Notes: generated by a model not told the origin, from the letters alone. Shown: positions 44,801-54,706, counted from the stretch's first letter. The stretch is 64,000 nucleotides of DNA from Eubacteriaceae bacterium (GCA_009782515.1 WRIY01000009.1:1-64000), one strand, 5' to 3'. A program made the numbers and translations.

Positions 44801-45131
44801 TTGATATTGAGTGCATCTTGATAACATATTTTTCGTTTCCTTTGCCTAAGTAAGCATCCACGGTCCATCCGCCCTCAGCCCGATCGATGTAGTCCAGCTT
44901 GTTTACGGCAGCTACATCATCCTCGACTATGCCAAGGGGGTTTTGCATTTTGAAGTCCATTAGCGAATGCTCGCTGAAATAGGCGTTGGCTGTAAGCTTC
45001 ATGTCAGGGCCTGTACTGCGAAGCCCTGAGAAGGTTGCAGTCCCCAAAAAGATGATTGACATGATTGACAGGAAGCTCATCCGAGTTCTCCAGATTTCCC
45101 TCAGGAAATCGCGGATCTGCATCTTGCTCAT
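41829..45131 (-). CDS. ABC transporter permease, FtsX-like, with long coiled coil
   Basis: 1100 residues. A signal-anchor segment near the N-terminus (MSFLSIMSIIFLGTATFSGL) is followed by an extracytoplasmic domain. A long heptad-rich region (about residues 245-560) with many ADGE-REL-NA-like repeats comes next. Three membrane segments follow near 610-720 (IFFLVAALVALTAMTRMVDTRRTEIGAMRALG, the FtsX signature). Later comes a second permease block with another extracytoplasmic domain and three C-terminal segments (ITITERQRELATLKVIGYY). This is a MacB/LolC-style mechanotransmission architecture. It pairs with the ATPase gene 55 bp upstream and probably exports or extracts the product of the neighbouring megasynthases, which is inference. 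Confidence 0.88.
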   Translation of the reverse strand: MSKMQIRDFLREIWRTRMSFLSIMSIIFLGTATFSGLRSTGPDMKLTANAYFSEHSLMDFKMQNPLGIVEDDVAAVNKLDYIDRAEGGWTVDAYLGKGNEKYVIKMHSISKTGMNRPVLVRGEMPVASNECVVELTVLDLFRLDIGDEISIYTEKGTYEGSLAHDKFTITGLVESPLYMSIERGASTIGNGIVTAYIMAPEEAFVMEVYTEMYAIVSGASEFETYGDEYKAYIESTRRSLSEFMEKRADEREAEIQALVGEILEDAERRLADGREQIADGERELANAKVQVATGQDELYKGRIERDSELANYRRQLNDGYQQLMDGEAEVAQGKRDLQASIDENAAAIAQYGNRTVSSLKAEIRQGEADIVDAERRLDNAARELDDAYRRLQSAPAAYRQRYQQDYNNGVADYQQGQRDLEQGRIDLANAKRDIQPILDLGYPDTMTVQQINDAEVGKYQQQINDGEQALRKGWADYNKGLEQYNDRAAQTQQQLNNGANEISSGQRQIEEGLTLLSNAYIELENGELEYLDGLEQLAAISQIKSASYLTDRTLNPGFINFEMDCDRVSALADVFPLIFFLVAALVALTAMTRMVDTRRTEIGAMRALGVSSRSIAATFILYALFASAIGAVGGFFAGSYVMPSIIINAYKAMYTLPTVQLGYYYSHLIFCGVFGTCLVLVATVIGFYSLLKESPARLSQPKAPMAGKRIFLERITFLWKSLPFKAKVMYRNIFRYKKRLFLTIFGIAGTAALVITALGLRDSVNAITGIQYSELNLSDLVVYMGDSSTMEHRSQVTSMIKTYPSVTAMSPAYYMMTSVTGGELVDNSVFYTVPADLDEFGKIVILRERLTHDLIELTDEGCVITEKMAELIECAVGEMIEFEVKGQKVSMPITGICENYAGHFIYITPNTYSRLTSEPLVFNLIYISNSDKESLRELASELLKHEGVPMVFYVDASLRYYEDSIKGISMAVWVIIYAAACLAFAVIYNLNNITITERQRELATLKVIGYYDMDVSAYLYRENALLTLFGIAAGQVLGYLLFKYLVSTIETNLVMFGRQLQFSSMVLAAVLTVIFAIFVNGTAHSRLKKVSMIDALKTTG

Positions 45132-45186
45132 AGCGCTATGCCCTGCTGAAATAATAGTGCAGGCCTTTCTTTTGTTTTATATTGCT

Positions 45187-45888
45187 CTACCATTCGATAA
45201 CGCTCACGTCTGCCGGCGTCGGGTTTAAAAACTGCCTTGAAACCTTGCCGCTTCTCATTTGTATGATTCTGTCGGCTATCGGCGTGATAGACATGTTATG
45301 CGTTATGAGAATAACTGTTGTGCTGAGTGTGGTTGTAATATCTCGCAATACGCCAAGTATCTCTTTTCCGGTTGTATAGTCGAGTGCGCCAGTCGGCTCA
45401 TCGCATAGCACAAGCATTGGCCTTTTGACAAGCGCTCTGGCAATGGCAACCCTTTGCTGCTCGCCCCCGGAGAGCTGGGATGGGAAGTTGTTGAGCTTGT
45501 CTCCAAGCCCGACCAGCTCCAGAGTCTCGCCGGCATCAAGAGGATCGTCTGCTATTTCTGCTGCCAGCTCGACATTCTCGTATGCTGTTAAGTTTTGGAC
45601 AAGATTATAGTGTTGGTATACATAGCCTACGCTGGATCTGCGGTATGCTGTAAGCTGCCTGTTTGACAGCCCGTTTATCTTCTGGCTGTCAACCTTTATT
45701 GTCCCGTTGTCAGGGATTTCCATGCCTCCAATGATATTGAGCAGGGTTGTTTTTCCTGCTCCGCTAGGGCCCACTATAACAACAAACTCACCTTGCTCTA
45801 TTTTTATCGTTACATTATTGGCTGCATAAAACTCTTCAAGCCCAACCTGGTAGGTTTTGCTGATGTTTTTCAATTCAATAAAACTCAT
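45187..45888 (-). CDS. ABC transporter ATPase, MacB/LolD type
   Basis: 233 residues. Walker [11 protein letters not shown]-loop YVYQHYNLV, signature [15 protein letters not shown], Walker [13 protein letters not shown] and H-loop ITHNMS are all intact. The YQHYNL and DEPTGALD variants are typical of the LolD/MacB/FtsE exporter branch. It is the partner of the 1100-residue FtsX-like permease directly downstream. It sits 11 bp after the condensation-domain-like gene, within the megasynthase operon. Confidence 0.93.
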   Translation of the reverse strand: MSFIELKNISKTYQVGLEEFYAANNVTIKIEQGEFVVIVGPSGAGKTTLLNIIGGMEIPDNGTIKVDSQKINGLSNRQLTAYRRSSVGYVYQHYNLVQNLTAYENVELAAEIADDPLDAGETLELVGLGDKLNNFPSQLSGGEQQRVAIARALVKRPMLVLCDEPTGALDYTTGKEILGVLRDITTTLSTTVILITHNMSITPIADRIIQMRSGKVSRQFLNPTPADVSVIEW

Positions 45889-45899
45889 ATTATATACCT

Positions 45900-47306
45900 C
45901 TAGCCTTGCAGCAAAAACATTTCTTCGTCAAGCCCGTTAACTATACAAGGCGCAGCCTTGATCGAATTCTTGCAGGCATAAAACACATCGTTTGTTATGT
46001 AGCCCCCGAAGGCATCTGCGATCAGGCTGGCAAGGCCCTCTGTCTCCTCGCCTTCTTTCGGGAAACAGCACTGCACAGAATAAAAGAGCCTATCGCAGGC
46101 AAACATGGCTGACAGGCGAATGCCAGCGCTCTTGTGCTTTTCGACCATTGCTATTGGCAAGACAGCCAGCCCGCCAATTTGGGGGGCGATAGCGCTTGCG
46201 AAAACATTGGCAGTATAGTAGGCTTGGCTTTTGGTTGACTTTGTGGCAATAAGCGCCGGAGCTTTTGGCTGCCTTGCTATGCCAATAACCCTGGACGCTT
46301 CGAGAAGGTCGTTGGGCAGGGACTCGCTTGCGAGCAGCTCCCATGAAACAGGCATCCCTCTTCTGGCTTTGGCAGCCTCATTGGCAAGCCTGCGGGCATT
46401 CTCCCAAAATGGCTCCTCGCGGCTGTATGAAAAAGGAACGCTAAGCCCGTAGCCGAATGTGCCCGGCTTTTCAATTGTCTCAGGCGATAGCATGCCTCTT
46501 ATATCGCACTCATAGGATACAGCGCTTGAGCGAAACTTTTTTTGGGCTATGAATGATGACATCAGAAATGAAGCAGCAAGCACATGCTCGACAGGCACCC
46601 GCTGCTCTTTGGCAAGGTTTAAAAGGCTTGCAGTTTCATAAGCCCCAAGCGTGCCGGATGACCACGAGCTGCTTAGCTCTGTTGCGCTGTATTCGCTTTC
46701 GCTTTGGCTGGTAAAAGACCATAGCGCTTTGGCGCTTGTTGCAAGAAGCCTGTCTGAGAGGCCGGAAACCGCCCTCTTGGCACGCTCGGAAAACCTGCTT
46801 TGCAGCTTGCGGATCTCCTTTGCGCCAAATGCGCTGCTTTTGTAGCCTTGCGAGCTCTTTCCCAGTGATGAGCAGACTATAAGCTCTCCGGCAAGGCTGG
46901 CGAGCCCTTTTGCGTCAGTGGCAGCTGGATGGGCAATGAACACAAGATAGATTTCGCTGAGTGCATATATTGCGAACAATCGGCATAAAGGCCCAAAGCT
47001 CGTGCTAAAAGGAATGCTAAGCTCTCTTTGCATTAGTTTAAGCGGATCAGGCGAAACCTCGCTTATAACAGTCAGTTTGAGCGGCTCCGGCATTCGCTCA
47101 AAACACAGCTTGCCTTTAGCATCATAAACAATTCTGCTGTTAAGGGCAGGGCATGCATTTTCAAGCTCACTGGCTGCGCTTTCGAGGCTAAGAATGTCGA
47201 TATAGCCTTTAACCGACAAAGCAAGCGCAATGGCGCTGCCTTCTATCTGGGTGCAGGCGATTTCATTCGCCCCCAGCCTTCGCATATTCTGCCTTGATGA
47301 TGGCAT
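45900..47306 (-). CDS. Condensation/acyltransferase-fold protein (CAT superfamily-like)
   Basis: 468 residues with the two-lobe layout of the CoA- or carrier-dependent acyltransferase superfamily (NRPS condensation, PapA, wax-ester synthase types). N-terminal QIEGSAIALALSVKGYIDILSLESAASEL, then the active-site region YLVFIAHPAATDAKGLASLAGEL. The usual HxxxD spacing is HxxxxD here (His126, Asp131), so activity is uncertain. The C-terminal lobe includes FGYGLSVPFSYSREEPFWENARRLANEA. AAGGAG lies 10 nt before the ATG. Between pfaD and the exporter, it would be suited to transfer the synthase product to an acceptor; this is inference. Confidence 0.7.
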   Translation of the reverse strand: MPSSRQNMRRLGANEIACTQIEGSAIALALSVKGYIDILSLESAASELENACPALNSRIVYDAKGKLCFERMPEPLKLTVISEVSPDPLKLMQRELSIPFSTSFGPLCRLFAIYALSEIYLVFIAHPAATDAKGLASLAGELIVCSSLGKSSQGYKSSAFGAKEIRKLQSRFSERAKRAVSGLSDRLLATSAKALWSFTSQSESEYSATELSSSWSSGTLGAYETASLLNLAKEQRVPVEHVLAASFLMSSFIAQKKFRSSAVSYECDIRGMLSPETIEKPGTFGYGLSVPFSYSREEPFWENARRLANEAAKARRGMPVSWELLASESLPNDLLEASRVIGIARQPKAPALIATKSTKSQAYYTANVFASAIAPQIGGLAVLPIAMVEKHKSAGIRLSAMFACDRLFYSVQCCFPKEGEETEGLASLIADAFGGYITNDVFYACKNSIKAAPCIVNGLDEEMFLLQG

Positions 47307-47332
47307 AATCTATCTACTCCTTTGCTGCGGCC

Positions 47333-48892
47333 TTATACCGCCTTGCAGGCTTCTTTGGCAGTGTTTTCAAGCGAGAGCATTGCTGCGCCGTCCATAAGGG
47401 CTTTTGCAATAATCGCTACACTCCTGTTTTCAGCTTTCGCCAGGAATGTTCCCTTGGCCCAATTGTTAAACGCCCCCATTGATGGCCCGCACATTATCAT
47501 GAAGTCCATTCGCCTATTTGGCGTGTCATCTATTGCCCAATGCACTGAAAGGCCAACATACCACTTAAACATCAGCGCCATTTTAACCTTCGGGTTTGCC
47601 GCTGCTGCTTCAAGCCTTCCAGGGCCGTGCTCTGTATAGTACTTAATGCACTCTTCCCACACATCCTCAGCCGGCATTTTAAAATAGTTCTTTATGATGC
47701 GGTTGCGAAGCTTGTCCGGTATCTCCTCAAAAGATTTGTAATCAGTGTATGAGTCGTAAAGCCTTTGGGCATTAAGGGGCAGCATGGTATTTTTCTTAAC
47801 TACCTGCACCTTTACCCCGAGCTCGAAAGAATCTATGCCAGGGCACATGGTTACATCGTTTATTGAAACCTGGCTTAGGAGCTCTTTGACATAATCTGAT
47901 GTTGCAGCTTCTGTGCATGCCTGGTTTACTGAGCCAGTCACAACATATGAAGCCCCCATCTCAAATGCGGCCAGCGTTGCCTGGGGGGTGCTTATGCCTC
48001 CAGCCGCGCCAATGCGGACTCTTTGGCTGTACTTATGCTTTTGCTGAAGCTCGTCCCTGATTGCAATAACTGCCGGCAGAAGGGACACCAGGGCTTTGTT
48101 GTCTGTATGGCCCCCTGAATCCGCTTCAACAGTTATGTCGTCTGCAATTGGCACATAGGCAGCAAGCGCAGCCTGCTCATCTGTTATCAGGCCTTCCTTG
48201 CGCATTGACTCAATAACCTTTGGCTCTGCGGGAGACATAAATGCAATCGCTACCTCTTCGCGGGACACTTTCGCGATAATTTTATGCGCTCTTATGATAG
48301 TGCCGTTTTCGTCCATGCTCAGGCCTGAAGCCCTGTAGTAAACGAGAGCCTTTGTAATGCTTACGTATGCTGAGGCCTCTATTGCCGGGACCCCTTTTTC
48401 GATATACATTTTGGCCACATTTACTTCATTCAGCTGCTCAGTTATGCTGAATAGCAAGTTTACGGCAAAGGCTTTGTCTCCAATAGCGCCTTTTATTTCA
48501 TCGATCTTTTCGGCAATCTCGCTCATTGAGCTGCCGCCGGTCCCCAGCGATCCAAGGCAGCCGGCTTGCGCGAAAGCGACGACCATCTCTACAGAGCTAA
48601 GGCCGTATGCCATAGCTCCGCCCATGTAAGCATATTTCAAGCCGTAGTCTTTTTTAAAGGCTTCATCGCCAAGAGAAGAGCCGGTTGGCACAGGCAGCAT
48701 ATATAATGCCGGCACTGCGCCTTCTTGGCTTTCAGGGCAAAATTGGCCTCCAAGTGCAGCTTTGCGTTCGCCATTGTCATTGACAATGGCAACTGCTTTA
48801 TCATCCTTTATATTGCTGGCTAAATCGCTTACGCTAACCAAGCGGGCGCCGCTCAGGTAAATATTTGTATTATCCATTGTTGTCTTGCGCAT
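47333..48892 (-). CDS. PfaD-type FMN enoyl reductase
   Basis: 519-residue 2-nitropropane-dioxygenase-fold protein of the PfaD/trans-acting ER family that works with polyunsaturated fatty acid and trans-AT polyketide synthases. Signatures: GGAMAYGLSSVEMVVAFAQAGCLGSLGTGG, FAVNLLFS, VEADSGGHTDNKALVSLLP, RIGAAGGISTPQATLAAFEMGASYVVTGSVNQ, and the long C-terminal extension (FKMPAEDVWEECIKYY, DFMIMCGPSMGAFN) characteristic of PfaD. GGAGG lies 12 nt before the first ATG; a second ATG five codons later is possible. It lies directly downstream of the PfaC-like gene. Confidence 0.94.
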   Translation of the reverse strand: MRKTTMDNTNIYLSGARLVSVSDLASNIKDDKAVAIVNDNGERKAALGGQFCPESQEGAVPALYMLPVPTGSSLGDEAFKKDYGLKYAYMGGAMAYGLSSVEMVVAFAQAGCLGSLGTGGSSMSEIAEKIDEIKGAIGDKAFAVNLLFSITEQLNEVNVAKMYIEKGVPAIEASAYVSITKALVYYRASGLSMDENGTIIRAHKIIAKVSREEVAIAFMSPAEPKVIESMRKEGLITDEQAALAAYVPIADDITVEADSGGHTDNKALVSLLPAVIAIRDELQQKHKYSQRVRIGAAGGISTPQATLAAFEMGASYVVTGSVNQACTEAATSDYVKELLSQVSINDVTMCPGIDSFELGVKVQVVKKNTMLPLNAQRLYDSYTDYKSFEEIPDKLRNRIIKNYFKMPAEDVWEECIKYYTEHGPGRLEAAAANPKVKMALMFKWYVGLSVHWAIDDTPNRRMDFMIMCGPSMGAFNNWAKGTFLAKAENRSVAIIAKALMDGAAMLSLENTAKEACKAV

Positions 48893-48983
48893 CGGTGCGC
48901 AATCCTCCTCTCAGCCAAACATCCAGTCTGCTGCCTTGGCGTTATGCCATAATCCAGCTAAACGGCTTGGGTTTTAATTGCTA

Positions 48984-51900
48984 CTAGCCTAGAATGATTT
49001 TGAAGCCGTCAGCTTTTCCAACGTTCATTCCTTGCCAATAGACTCTTGCGTCGATCGTAAAGATAGTCCCTTCTTCAGCTTCGTCAATTTCGCGAATCGT
49101 TACCTTAAAGCGTATTGTTGATTTCATCGGCTTTATCTGGCCGCGGAATGACGACTTTACTGTATTTTTTGGTATAGGCTGTACAATGCGGTTTTTTGCC
49201 TTGAGCACATTTCCTGTAAGCAGGAACAGGAAGAACTGCGACTGATTAATTGTTTCGAGCAGTATGCTTCCGGGGTATACAGGGTCGTTAGGGAAGTGCA
49301 CTTTAAACACCCAGTAATCTGCATCGATGTCCTGCTCTGTAATTATCTCGCCGTAGCCATATTCGCCGCCTGTCGGATCAACGCTTACGATTCGGTTTAT
49401 GAGCTGAATGCTCGGCAGAGCCTCGCTTAGGTACTGCTGGAATTCAGGGGTTTGGGGATCAAGGTAGTCATCGCCTACAGCCCCCTTCAGCTCTTCCATA
49501 TCGAATTGGGGCAAGAACGCGTCAACATTGCCTTTGTAGTATTCATTCACTTCCTCATCCGAATAGCTTGACTTTGCTTTATTGGCTATTGGGATTGGCA
49601 CATATGGCTCTGTTCTCTCTTTTGCCTTAAAAACAGGCATTGGAAGCTCAGCAACGCCTTTGGCGCTGTCCAAATCCTGATCAGAGAAGAACCCTCCAAT
49701 AGAGTTGAGCGTAAGCACGAGCCTGTCTCCTATATAAACATTGTATATAGAGATAACCAGCGTTGAGCCGCCGCTCTTCAGGAATGAGGTTATCTTGTAC
49801 TCGCCCCTGAATGTCTCCCCAATCCTGGGCAGATCCGAGAATAGCGTGCAGTTTGAGTCAGCTATTCTGAAGCGGACTTTGCCATCGTATATCTCGTCGA
49901 TTCCCATATATGCAACCAGGAAAATTCCTATCTGCGCTGACTCTGTGCAAGTGATATATGAGACCTGGTCTTCTGTGGCAAAAAGCGTGTCTTTGGTAAC
50001 ATCGTACTCAAATTCTATGTATGCCGGCTTAAGCTCTCCAAATTCAGCGTCAATTTTAGTGATTCGGCTTACGAAAAGGAATGGAGGCAGCGGCATTCTT
50101 GCGCGCACAAAGTATGTGTCGACTTTCTCATATTGCGGCCCAAGCGTTTTAGCCATTGATTCTGTTGTCATGGACAGGATGTCGTCGAGATCCCATAGGC
50201 ATTCGCGCTTGGCTGGAAGGCTCTGGCTTGCAATTTCGTTCTTTGAGCGCATTTTTCTGACGATGCTGTCAAGAATTTTTGCTTCGCTTGACAGGTATAA
50301 AGAGTAGGCATTGGCCCTGTCAGCAATCGCCCTCATCCCCAATCTTGCATACAGCGGGCCCATAGGCAGGCTTAAAGGGGCATTTTGGCTTGTTTGCGCG
50401 GCATTGTCCCTGGCGGCTATCGGCAAGCCGATGCTGCTTGGCACAGGTATCTTTTTATCTTGGCTCTCTTGCTCGTGAGCGATTACTTGTTCGGTTTGCA
50501 ATGCTTCCCCCTCTTTGGCGCTTTCGCCAGGTGTGCTGTTGGCATCGGGAATAGCAGCCCTTATCGCTTGCATGGTTGATTGCTGGCGAATGTTGCTGGC
50601 CTCCAGGCCGGCAGGCCTGACACCCTCGGCTTCCTCGAAAATTCTTGAAAGGGTTTCCCTTGGCGCAGCGAGCATGTCCTGCTCATCAGTCAGATAGTGC
50701 TGCATGCTCATGTTTATAGTGCCAACAAAGCTTGGCGCGTCAATATCTGGCGTTTTAAACATGCTCAGCATAGCGTTTGCATCGTAGCCATGGCTAATCA
50801 GCTTTGCTGCTGTCCTGATATAATGCTCTTCAGGCGCGTAGATGGAAGGATAAGCTGAAATGCACAGGGCATTGCGGTTCCTAAAAGAGTTTTCAGCCCA
50901 CAATGAGCATATTGGATTAGCGCTTGTGTTTATATAAAGCCGCGCTCCTTTAGCATATGTATCCTCAAGCATTGAGCGAAAGTCTACTGTTTCTGTAAAA
51001 ATATACTTTATTTCATCAATAAGATCAGCCTTCGCTGTATCTATTGGCTTTGCATAAAACCCTTCATACGGGACAAATGGCGTTCCAGGCTTAAAGCTGA
51101 GCGCAGCCCCAAGGCTATATGCCGGCGTTTGGCTGTATACAGCTTTTGCTGCAGGGGTATGGCTTGCAGGGGAGTCGATAGTTTTAGTGGCAATGCCGCT
51201 AAAGCGCTCTATAACCCTGGCCATCGCTTCACCGTCTCCAGTCGCAATAGCATCGCGCGGAGAGCCGATAATGCTCGCAAATGCCAACGGCTCGCTATCC
51301 AGCAACCCTAAGAGCTCATCAGTGTCGCCGCTAAAGTAGTAGGAGGCCCAGCTGGAAGGCGCATTTGGCAGCAGCCCTTCCTGAGTCGGGTCAACCTCAT
51401 GCATATACGCAACAAGCCCGTAAAAATCCTCAAGTATTTTGAAGTATTCATCGCTTCCTTCTGCTGCGCTGATAGCGTCTGTAGCAAGCAATATCGAAAA
51501 CTCGCCCATACTGGCTCCGATGTAATAGTCGCCTGCCACCCCAAGTTTTTCTTTTAGAATGCCAAGGCCGACTCTTACTTCAGCCAGCTCCATCGTGTTG
51601 CCTTCAACAAATGCGCCTTTTAAGCCTCTGCCGGCCAGCTGCGGCCCGTTTATATACAGCTCATAGAAATCTCTCAAATCAGGGAATCGCAGCAGCGTTT
51701 CGAAGAACTTCGCGCTGTTAAGCCTCTCGCCCGGCGGGAACATGCATACTATGCCGGCATCGCTGCCTATGGGATCTGTGGCAATGAAGCTTCCCTTCTT
51801 GCTTTCCCAGCTTTTATTGCCTTTATTGCTGCTTAGGGATGCGATCGCATTTTTGGCAGCATTAAGCTCGCTTAGGAAAGTTTCCTTGTTTTCAGCAATA

Positions 51901-54686
51901 AGGCACAAGGTTATGCCGCCATCGCTTTTATTGCTGTATGATTCCCATGCGGCATTGATAGCTGGCATTATTTCGCGCTTGGTCTGCTTTGCCTCTATTT
52001 CATCGAGCAGGATTGCCAATGAACCAAGATCAGGGGCAAAAATTGGCACGAGCATTGCATCCGGCTTAACCAGCGAAGCCGGCTGTGGCTTTGCATGGTA
52101 TTCGCTTAGAAGTATATGGGACACTGAGCTGTCGCTGCCAAAGCTGTTAATAAGCGAGGACCTTTTTGAATTCAGCAGGCTCCATGTAAAGTGGCGGCCT
52201 TCGCTTTCCACAAACTTCATTTTATTGGACAGCATCAGCATGTGCTTTGCCAGGGCAACTGCATCGCTAAGCCCTCTTGACATTCCGGAGAACCTCTCAA
52301 CAGAGCTTTCGACGAATTCGTCTTTCTCAAATTTTTGCCGGTACTTGCCCTCAAGGATTTCTGAGAGAGCCTTTGCTGACTGCGCCGGAGCGCTCAGCGG
52401 CATTTCTACATACCCTATTGACGAGTCAGCTGCTTGCGGCATAAGCTCTGACAGGCTGCTTGAGAGCTGCTCGCTGATGCTGCTAAACAGGCTTGAGCCT
52501 GTTATGCTTACCGCATCAATAGTCCCGTATATATGGTTGTTGTCCATAACAGCTTTTTGGGGCTTCTTAAGCACAAATGAAACCGCTCCCTCGCACAAGC
52601 CGTTTTCCTGGTATTTGCCCATGTTGCCGCGAAGCTGCTGAACGTATACATTCTCAATTTCGCCGGTCAGCTCGATTGAGCCGACAACAACAGTTTCAAC
52701 AATGTCCTGGCTTAGCAGGTACTGCGCTATTTCCAGAGATCTTGCAAAGCCGGTTTCGCCGTTCATCATCGCCATTACAGGCCCTTTAAAGCCCCAGTGC
52801 GATGCTATGCGGCTTGCTTTGATGCTTGGGATAATTCCTGTAACGCTGTCAGGGGTGTCGCGTATTCTTTCAGTGTCGCGCATGATCTCCATGATTTGCG
52901 CCACCTGGCTGTCGTCAAGGAATGGCCAGCTGTTGCGAAGCGACTGCTCGATAGACTCCTTAAGCTCAAGCGTTACTGAAAAATTCAGCTCAGAGTAATC
53001 CTGGCTGATGTTTATTAACACAGCAGTTTTCGGGTTCGTGCCTACGCTGATTCCGGCTTCCTCAATAGCTTGGCTTGCTGCGTCAAGCGCCAGAAAGTCC
53101 TTTCTCATAAGAAACTGGTTGCCCTTTGCAGGCAGCTTAAACTTCAGATAGTCAAACTCATAGCTGTTTAGGTATGTCCCCTTAGGGAAAGAGTCGAGCT
53201 TTAGGGCGTTCTTTGTCCTTGGATCTGATATTGGGAATGTCCAGCGCGAATCGGCAGGCTCTTTTAGCATCTCAGAGTTGGAAAGCATGGCTTTGTAAAA
53301 GCTTTCCGTTGTCGTCATATCGCCTATGTGCATGCCTATGCCGACTACTGCCATTGATTCGTCTTCTGACAATTCTTTACGGCTCTCTTTGTTAGTCGGG
53401 TCTGTTGCGTCATACTCGCGCAGAATCAGGTGCCCGTTTGTGCCGCCAAATCCAAAAGAATTTACTGCAGCCCTTTTATAGGCGCCTTTTTTCACCCACT
53501 CAGTGTTTTCAACCAATACTTTGTCGTTGGCCGGGTTTTCTACATTCACTGTTTTGGGTATAATGCCGTTTTGCATGCTAAGCAGCACTTTTGATATGCC
53601 TGCATGCGTAGATGCCGTAAAGAAATGCCCTGTTGCCCCCTTGTGGGCTCCAAGCATAGGAGAGGCATCGCGCTTTCCGAAAAAGCTGTTAATTGAATAC
53701 AGCTCAACCAGATCTCCGGCCAGCGTGCCGGTAGCATGGCATTCAAGGTAGTCAATGTTTGGGTCAGCCCCGTCTTTGTAAGCATCCATATATGCCAGCA
53801 TTTGCCCTGTCGCATCCGGAGCCAGGATAGCTTTGCCATTGCCGTCGTTTGACCAGCCTATAGCCTCAATTACAGCGTATATCTTATCGCCGTCCCGTAC
53901 AGCGTCTTCAAGCCTTTTCAGCACGAACATTCCGGCGCCTGAGCCGCCGACGGCGCCTTTTGAGTTGCGGTCAAAAGGCTTGCATGAGCCGGCGTCCTCA
54001 AGAAGGCCGAGCAGCTCAAGCAGGCTGCTTACTGCTTCTTCCAGCTGGTTGTAGCAGTGGGCTCCGGCAAGCATCAGATCCGCTTTTCCGCTCATCAGGT
54101 AGTAGCTGGCGAGCTTCATTGAATACACAGGCGATGAGCATGCTGCATTCAGGTTAAGTATGGGCCCGCCGAGCCTGTGCTTGCCTGCAACATACACTGA
54201 AGGCTCAGTGTCTGATATAAGAGCCCTCGTGTCAAGGTTGCTTTCATCAGTGAACTCAAAATTAAAATCGTCTCTTGCCAGGATTGTGCTGATGGCCTGC
54301 TCGGTTGATATTTTCATCGGATCAGCAAAGAAAGGCGTAACTTCCTTTGATGGCAGCCCGAAAATGCCAAGCGTCAAGCCTGTTCTTTCCATTGCTTTCG
54401 AATTGCCGTAATAGCCGCTGTCCTTAAGGGCGGCATCGCATATGTATGCCGTCCACTTGAACAGGTCGCCGAGCTCGTCGAGCTCGGCAAATTCATCATC
54501 GCTAAACTTGCCTTTGAAAAATTCATCTGACTCATCTGCCGGAAGCCTGGCGCGCTCAATCGTTTTGCCATAAAAGTCAACCTTGCTTGTCAGCGTCTCT
54601 GCATCAATGAGCTTTTTCCAAAAGCTTTCTGCCGTTATGTAGTTAGGGTATAGGCACCCCATTCCTATAATCGCAATATTGTCCAT
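48984..54686 (-). CDS. PfaC-like megasynthase: KS-CLF-AT-DH-DH
   Basis: 1900 residues. An active ketosynthase comes first (MDNIAIIGMGCLYPN; Cys near 182 in NAACSSP; His in ECHATGT; GATGHFF). A second KS-fold domain from ~440 has Glu in place of Cys (NGETGFARS near 642), as in chain-length factors. An acyltransferase-like domain has GASMGE near 1059 (Ser kept, the usual His of GHSxGE changed to Ala). Two hot-dog dehydratase domains follow: PLPPFLFVSRITKI near 1535 and a FabA-like active site VHFPNDPVYPGS near 1800. KS-CLF-DH-DH is the PfaC pattern; here an AT (PfaB-like) is fused in. No ACP is present, so it must use the carrier of the PfaA-like partner. AGAGG lies before the ATG. Confidence 0.92.
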   Translation of the reverse strand: MDNIAIIGMGCLYPNYITAESFWKKLIDAETLTSKVDFYGKTIERARLPADESDEFFKGKFSDDEFAELDELGDLFKWTAYICDAALKDSGYYGNSKAMERTGLTLGIFGLPSKEVTPFFADPMKISTEQAISTILARDDFNFEFTDESNLDTRALISDTEPSVYVAGKHRLGGPILNLNAACSSPVYSMKLASYYLMSGKADLMLAGAHCYNQLEEAVSSLLELLGLLEDAGSCKPFDRNSKGAVGGSGAGMFVLKRLEDAVRDGDKIYAVIEAIGWSNDGNGKAILAPDATGQMLAYMDAYKDGADPNIDYLECHATGTLAGDLVELYSINSFFGKRDASPMLGAHKGATGHFFTASTHAGISKVLLSMQNGIIPKTVNVENPANDKVLVENTEWVKKGAYKRAAVNSFGFGGTNGHLILREYDATDPTNKESRKELSEDESMAVVGIGMHIGDMTTTESFYKAMLSNSEMLKEPADSRWTFPISDPRTKNALKLDSFPKGTYLNSYEFDYLKFKLPAKGNQFLMRKDFLALDAASQAIEEAGISVGTNPKTAVLINISQDYSELNFSVTLELKESIEQSLRNSWPFLDDSQVAQIMEIMRDTERIRDTPDSVTGIIPSIKASRIASHWGFKGPVMAMMNGETGFARSLEIAQYLLSQDIVETVVVGSIELTGEIENVYVQQLRGNMGKYQENGLCEGAVSFVLKKPQKAVMDNNHIYGTIDAVSITGSSLFSSISEQLSSSLSELMPQAADSSIGYVEMPLSAPAQSAKALSEILEGKYRQKFEKDEFVESSVERFSGMSRGLSDAVALAKHMLMLSNKMKFVESEGRHFTWSLLNSKRSSLINSFGSDSSVSHILLSEYHAKPQPASLVKPDAMLVPIFAPDLGSLAILLDEIEAKQTKREIMPAINAAWESYSNKSDGGITLCLIAENKETFLSELNAAKNAIASLSSNKGNKSWESKKGSFIATDPIGSDAGIVCMFPPGERLNSAKFFETLLRFPDLRDFYELYINGPQLAGRGLKGAFVEGNTMELAEVRVGLGILKEKLGVAGDYYIGASMGEFSILLATDAISAAEGSDEYFKILEDFYGLVAYMHEVDPTQEGLLPNAPSSWASYYFSGDTDELLGLLDSEPLAFASIIGSPRDAIATGDGEAMARVIERFSGIATKTIDSPASHTPAAKAVYSQTPAYSLGAALSFKPGTPFVPYEGFYAKPIDTAKADLIDEIKYIFTETVDFRSMLEDTYAKGARLYINTSANPICSLWAENSFRNRNALCISAYPSIYAPEEHYIRTAAKLISHGYDANAMLSMFKTPDIDAPSFVGTINMSMQHYLTDEQDMLAAPRETLSRIFEEAEGVRPAGLEASNIRQQSTMQAIRAAIPDANSTPGESAKEGEALQTEQVIAHEQESQDKKIPVPSSIGLPIAARDNAAQTSQNAPLSLPMGPLYARLGMRAIADRANAYSLYLSSEAKILDSIVRKMRSKNEIASQSLPAKRECLWDLDDILSMTTESMAKTLGPQYEKVDTYFVRARMPLPPFLFVSRITKIDAEFGELKPAYIEFEYDVTKDTLFATEDQVSYITCTESAQIGIFLVAYMGIDEIYDGKVRFRIADSNCTLFSDLPRIGETFRGEYKITSFLKSGGSTLVISIYNVYIGDRLVLTLNSIGGFFSDQDLDSAKGVAELPMPVFKAKERTEPYVPIPIANKAKSSYSDEEVNEYYKGNVDAFLPQFDMEELKGAVGDDYLDPQTPEFQQYLSEALPSIQLINRIVSVDPTGGEYGYGEIITEQDIDADYWVFKVHFPNDPVYPGSILLETINQSQFFLFLLTGNVLKAKNRIVQPIPKNTVKSSFRGQIKPMKSTIRFKVTIREIDEAEEGTIFTIDARVYWQGMNVGKADGFKIILG

Positions 54687-54706
54687 TCAGTGTAGCCTCT
54701 TTAGCA

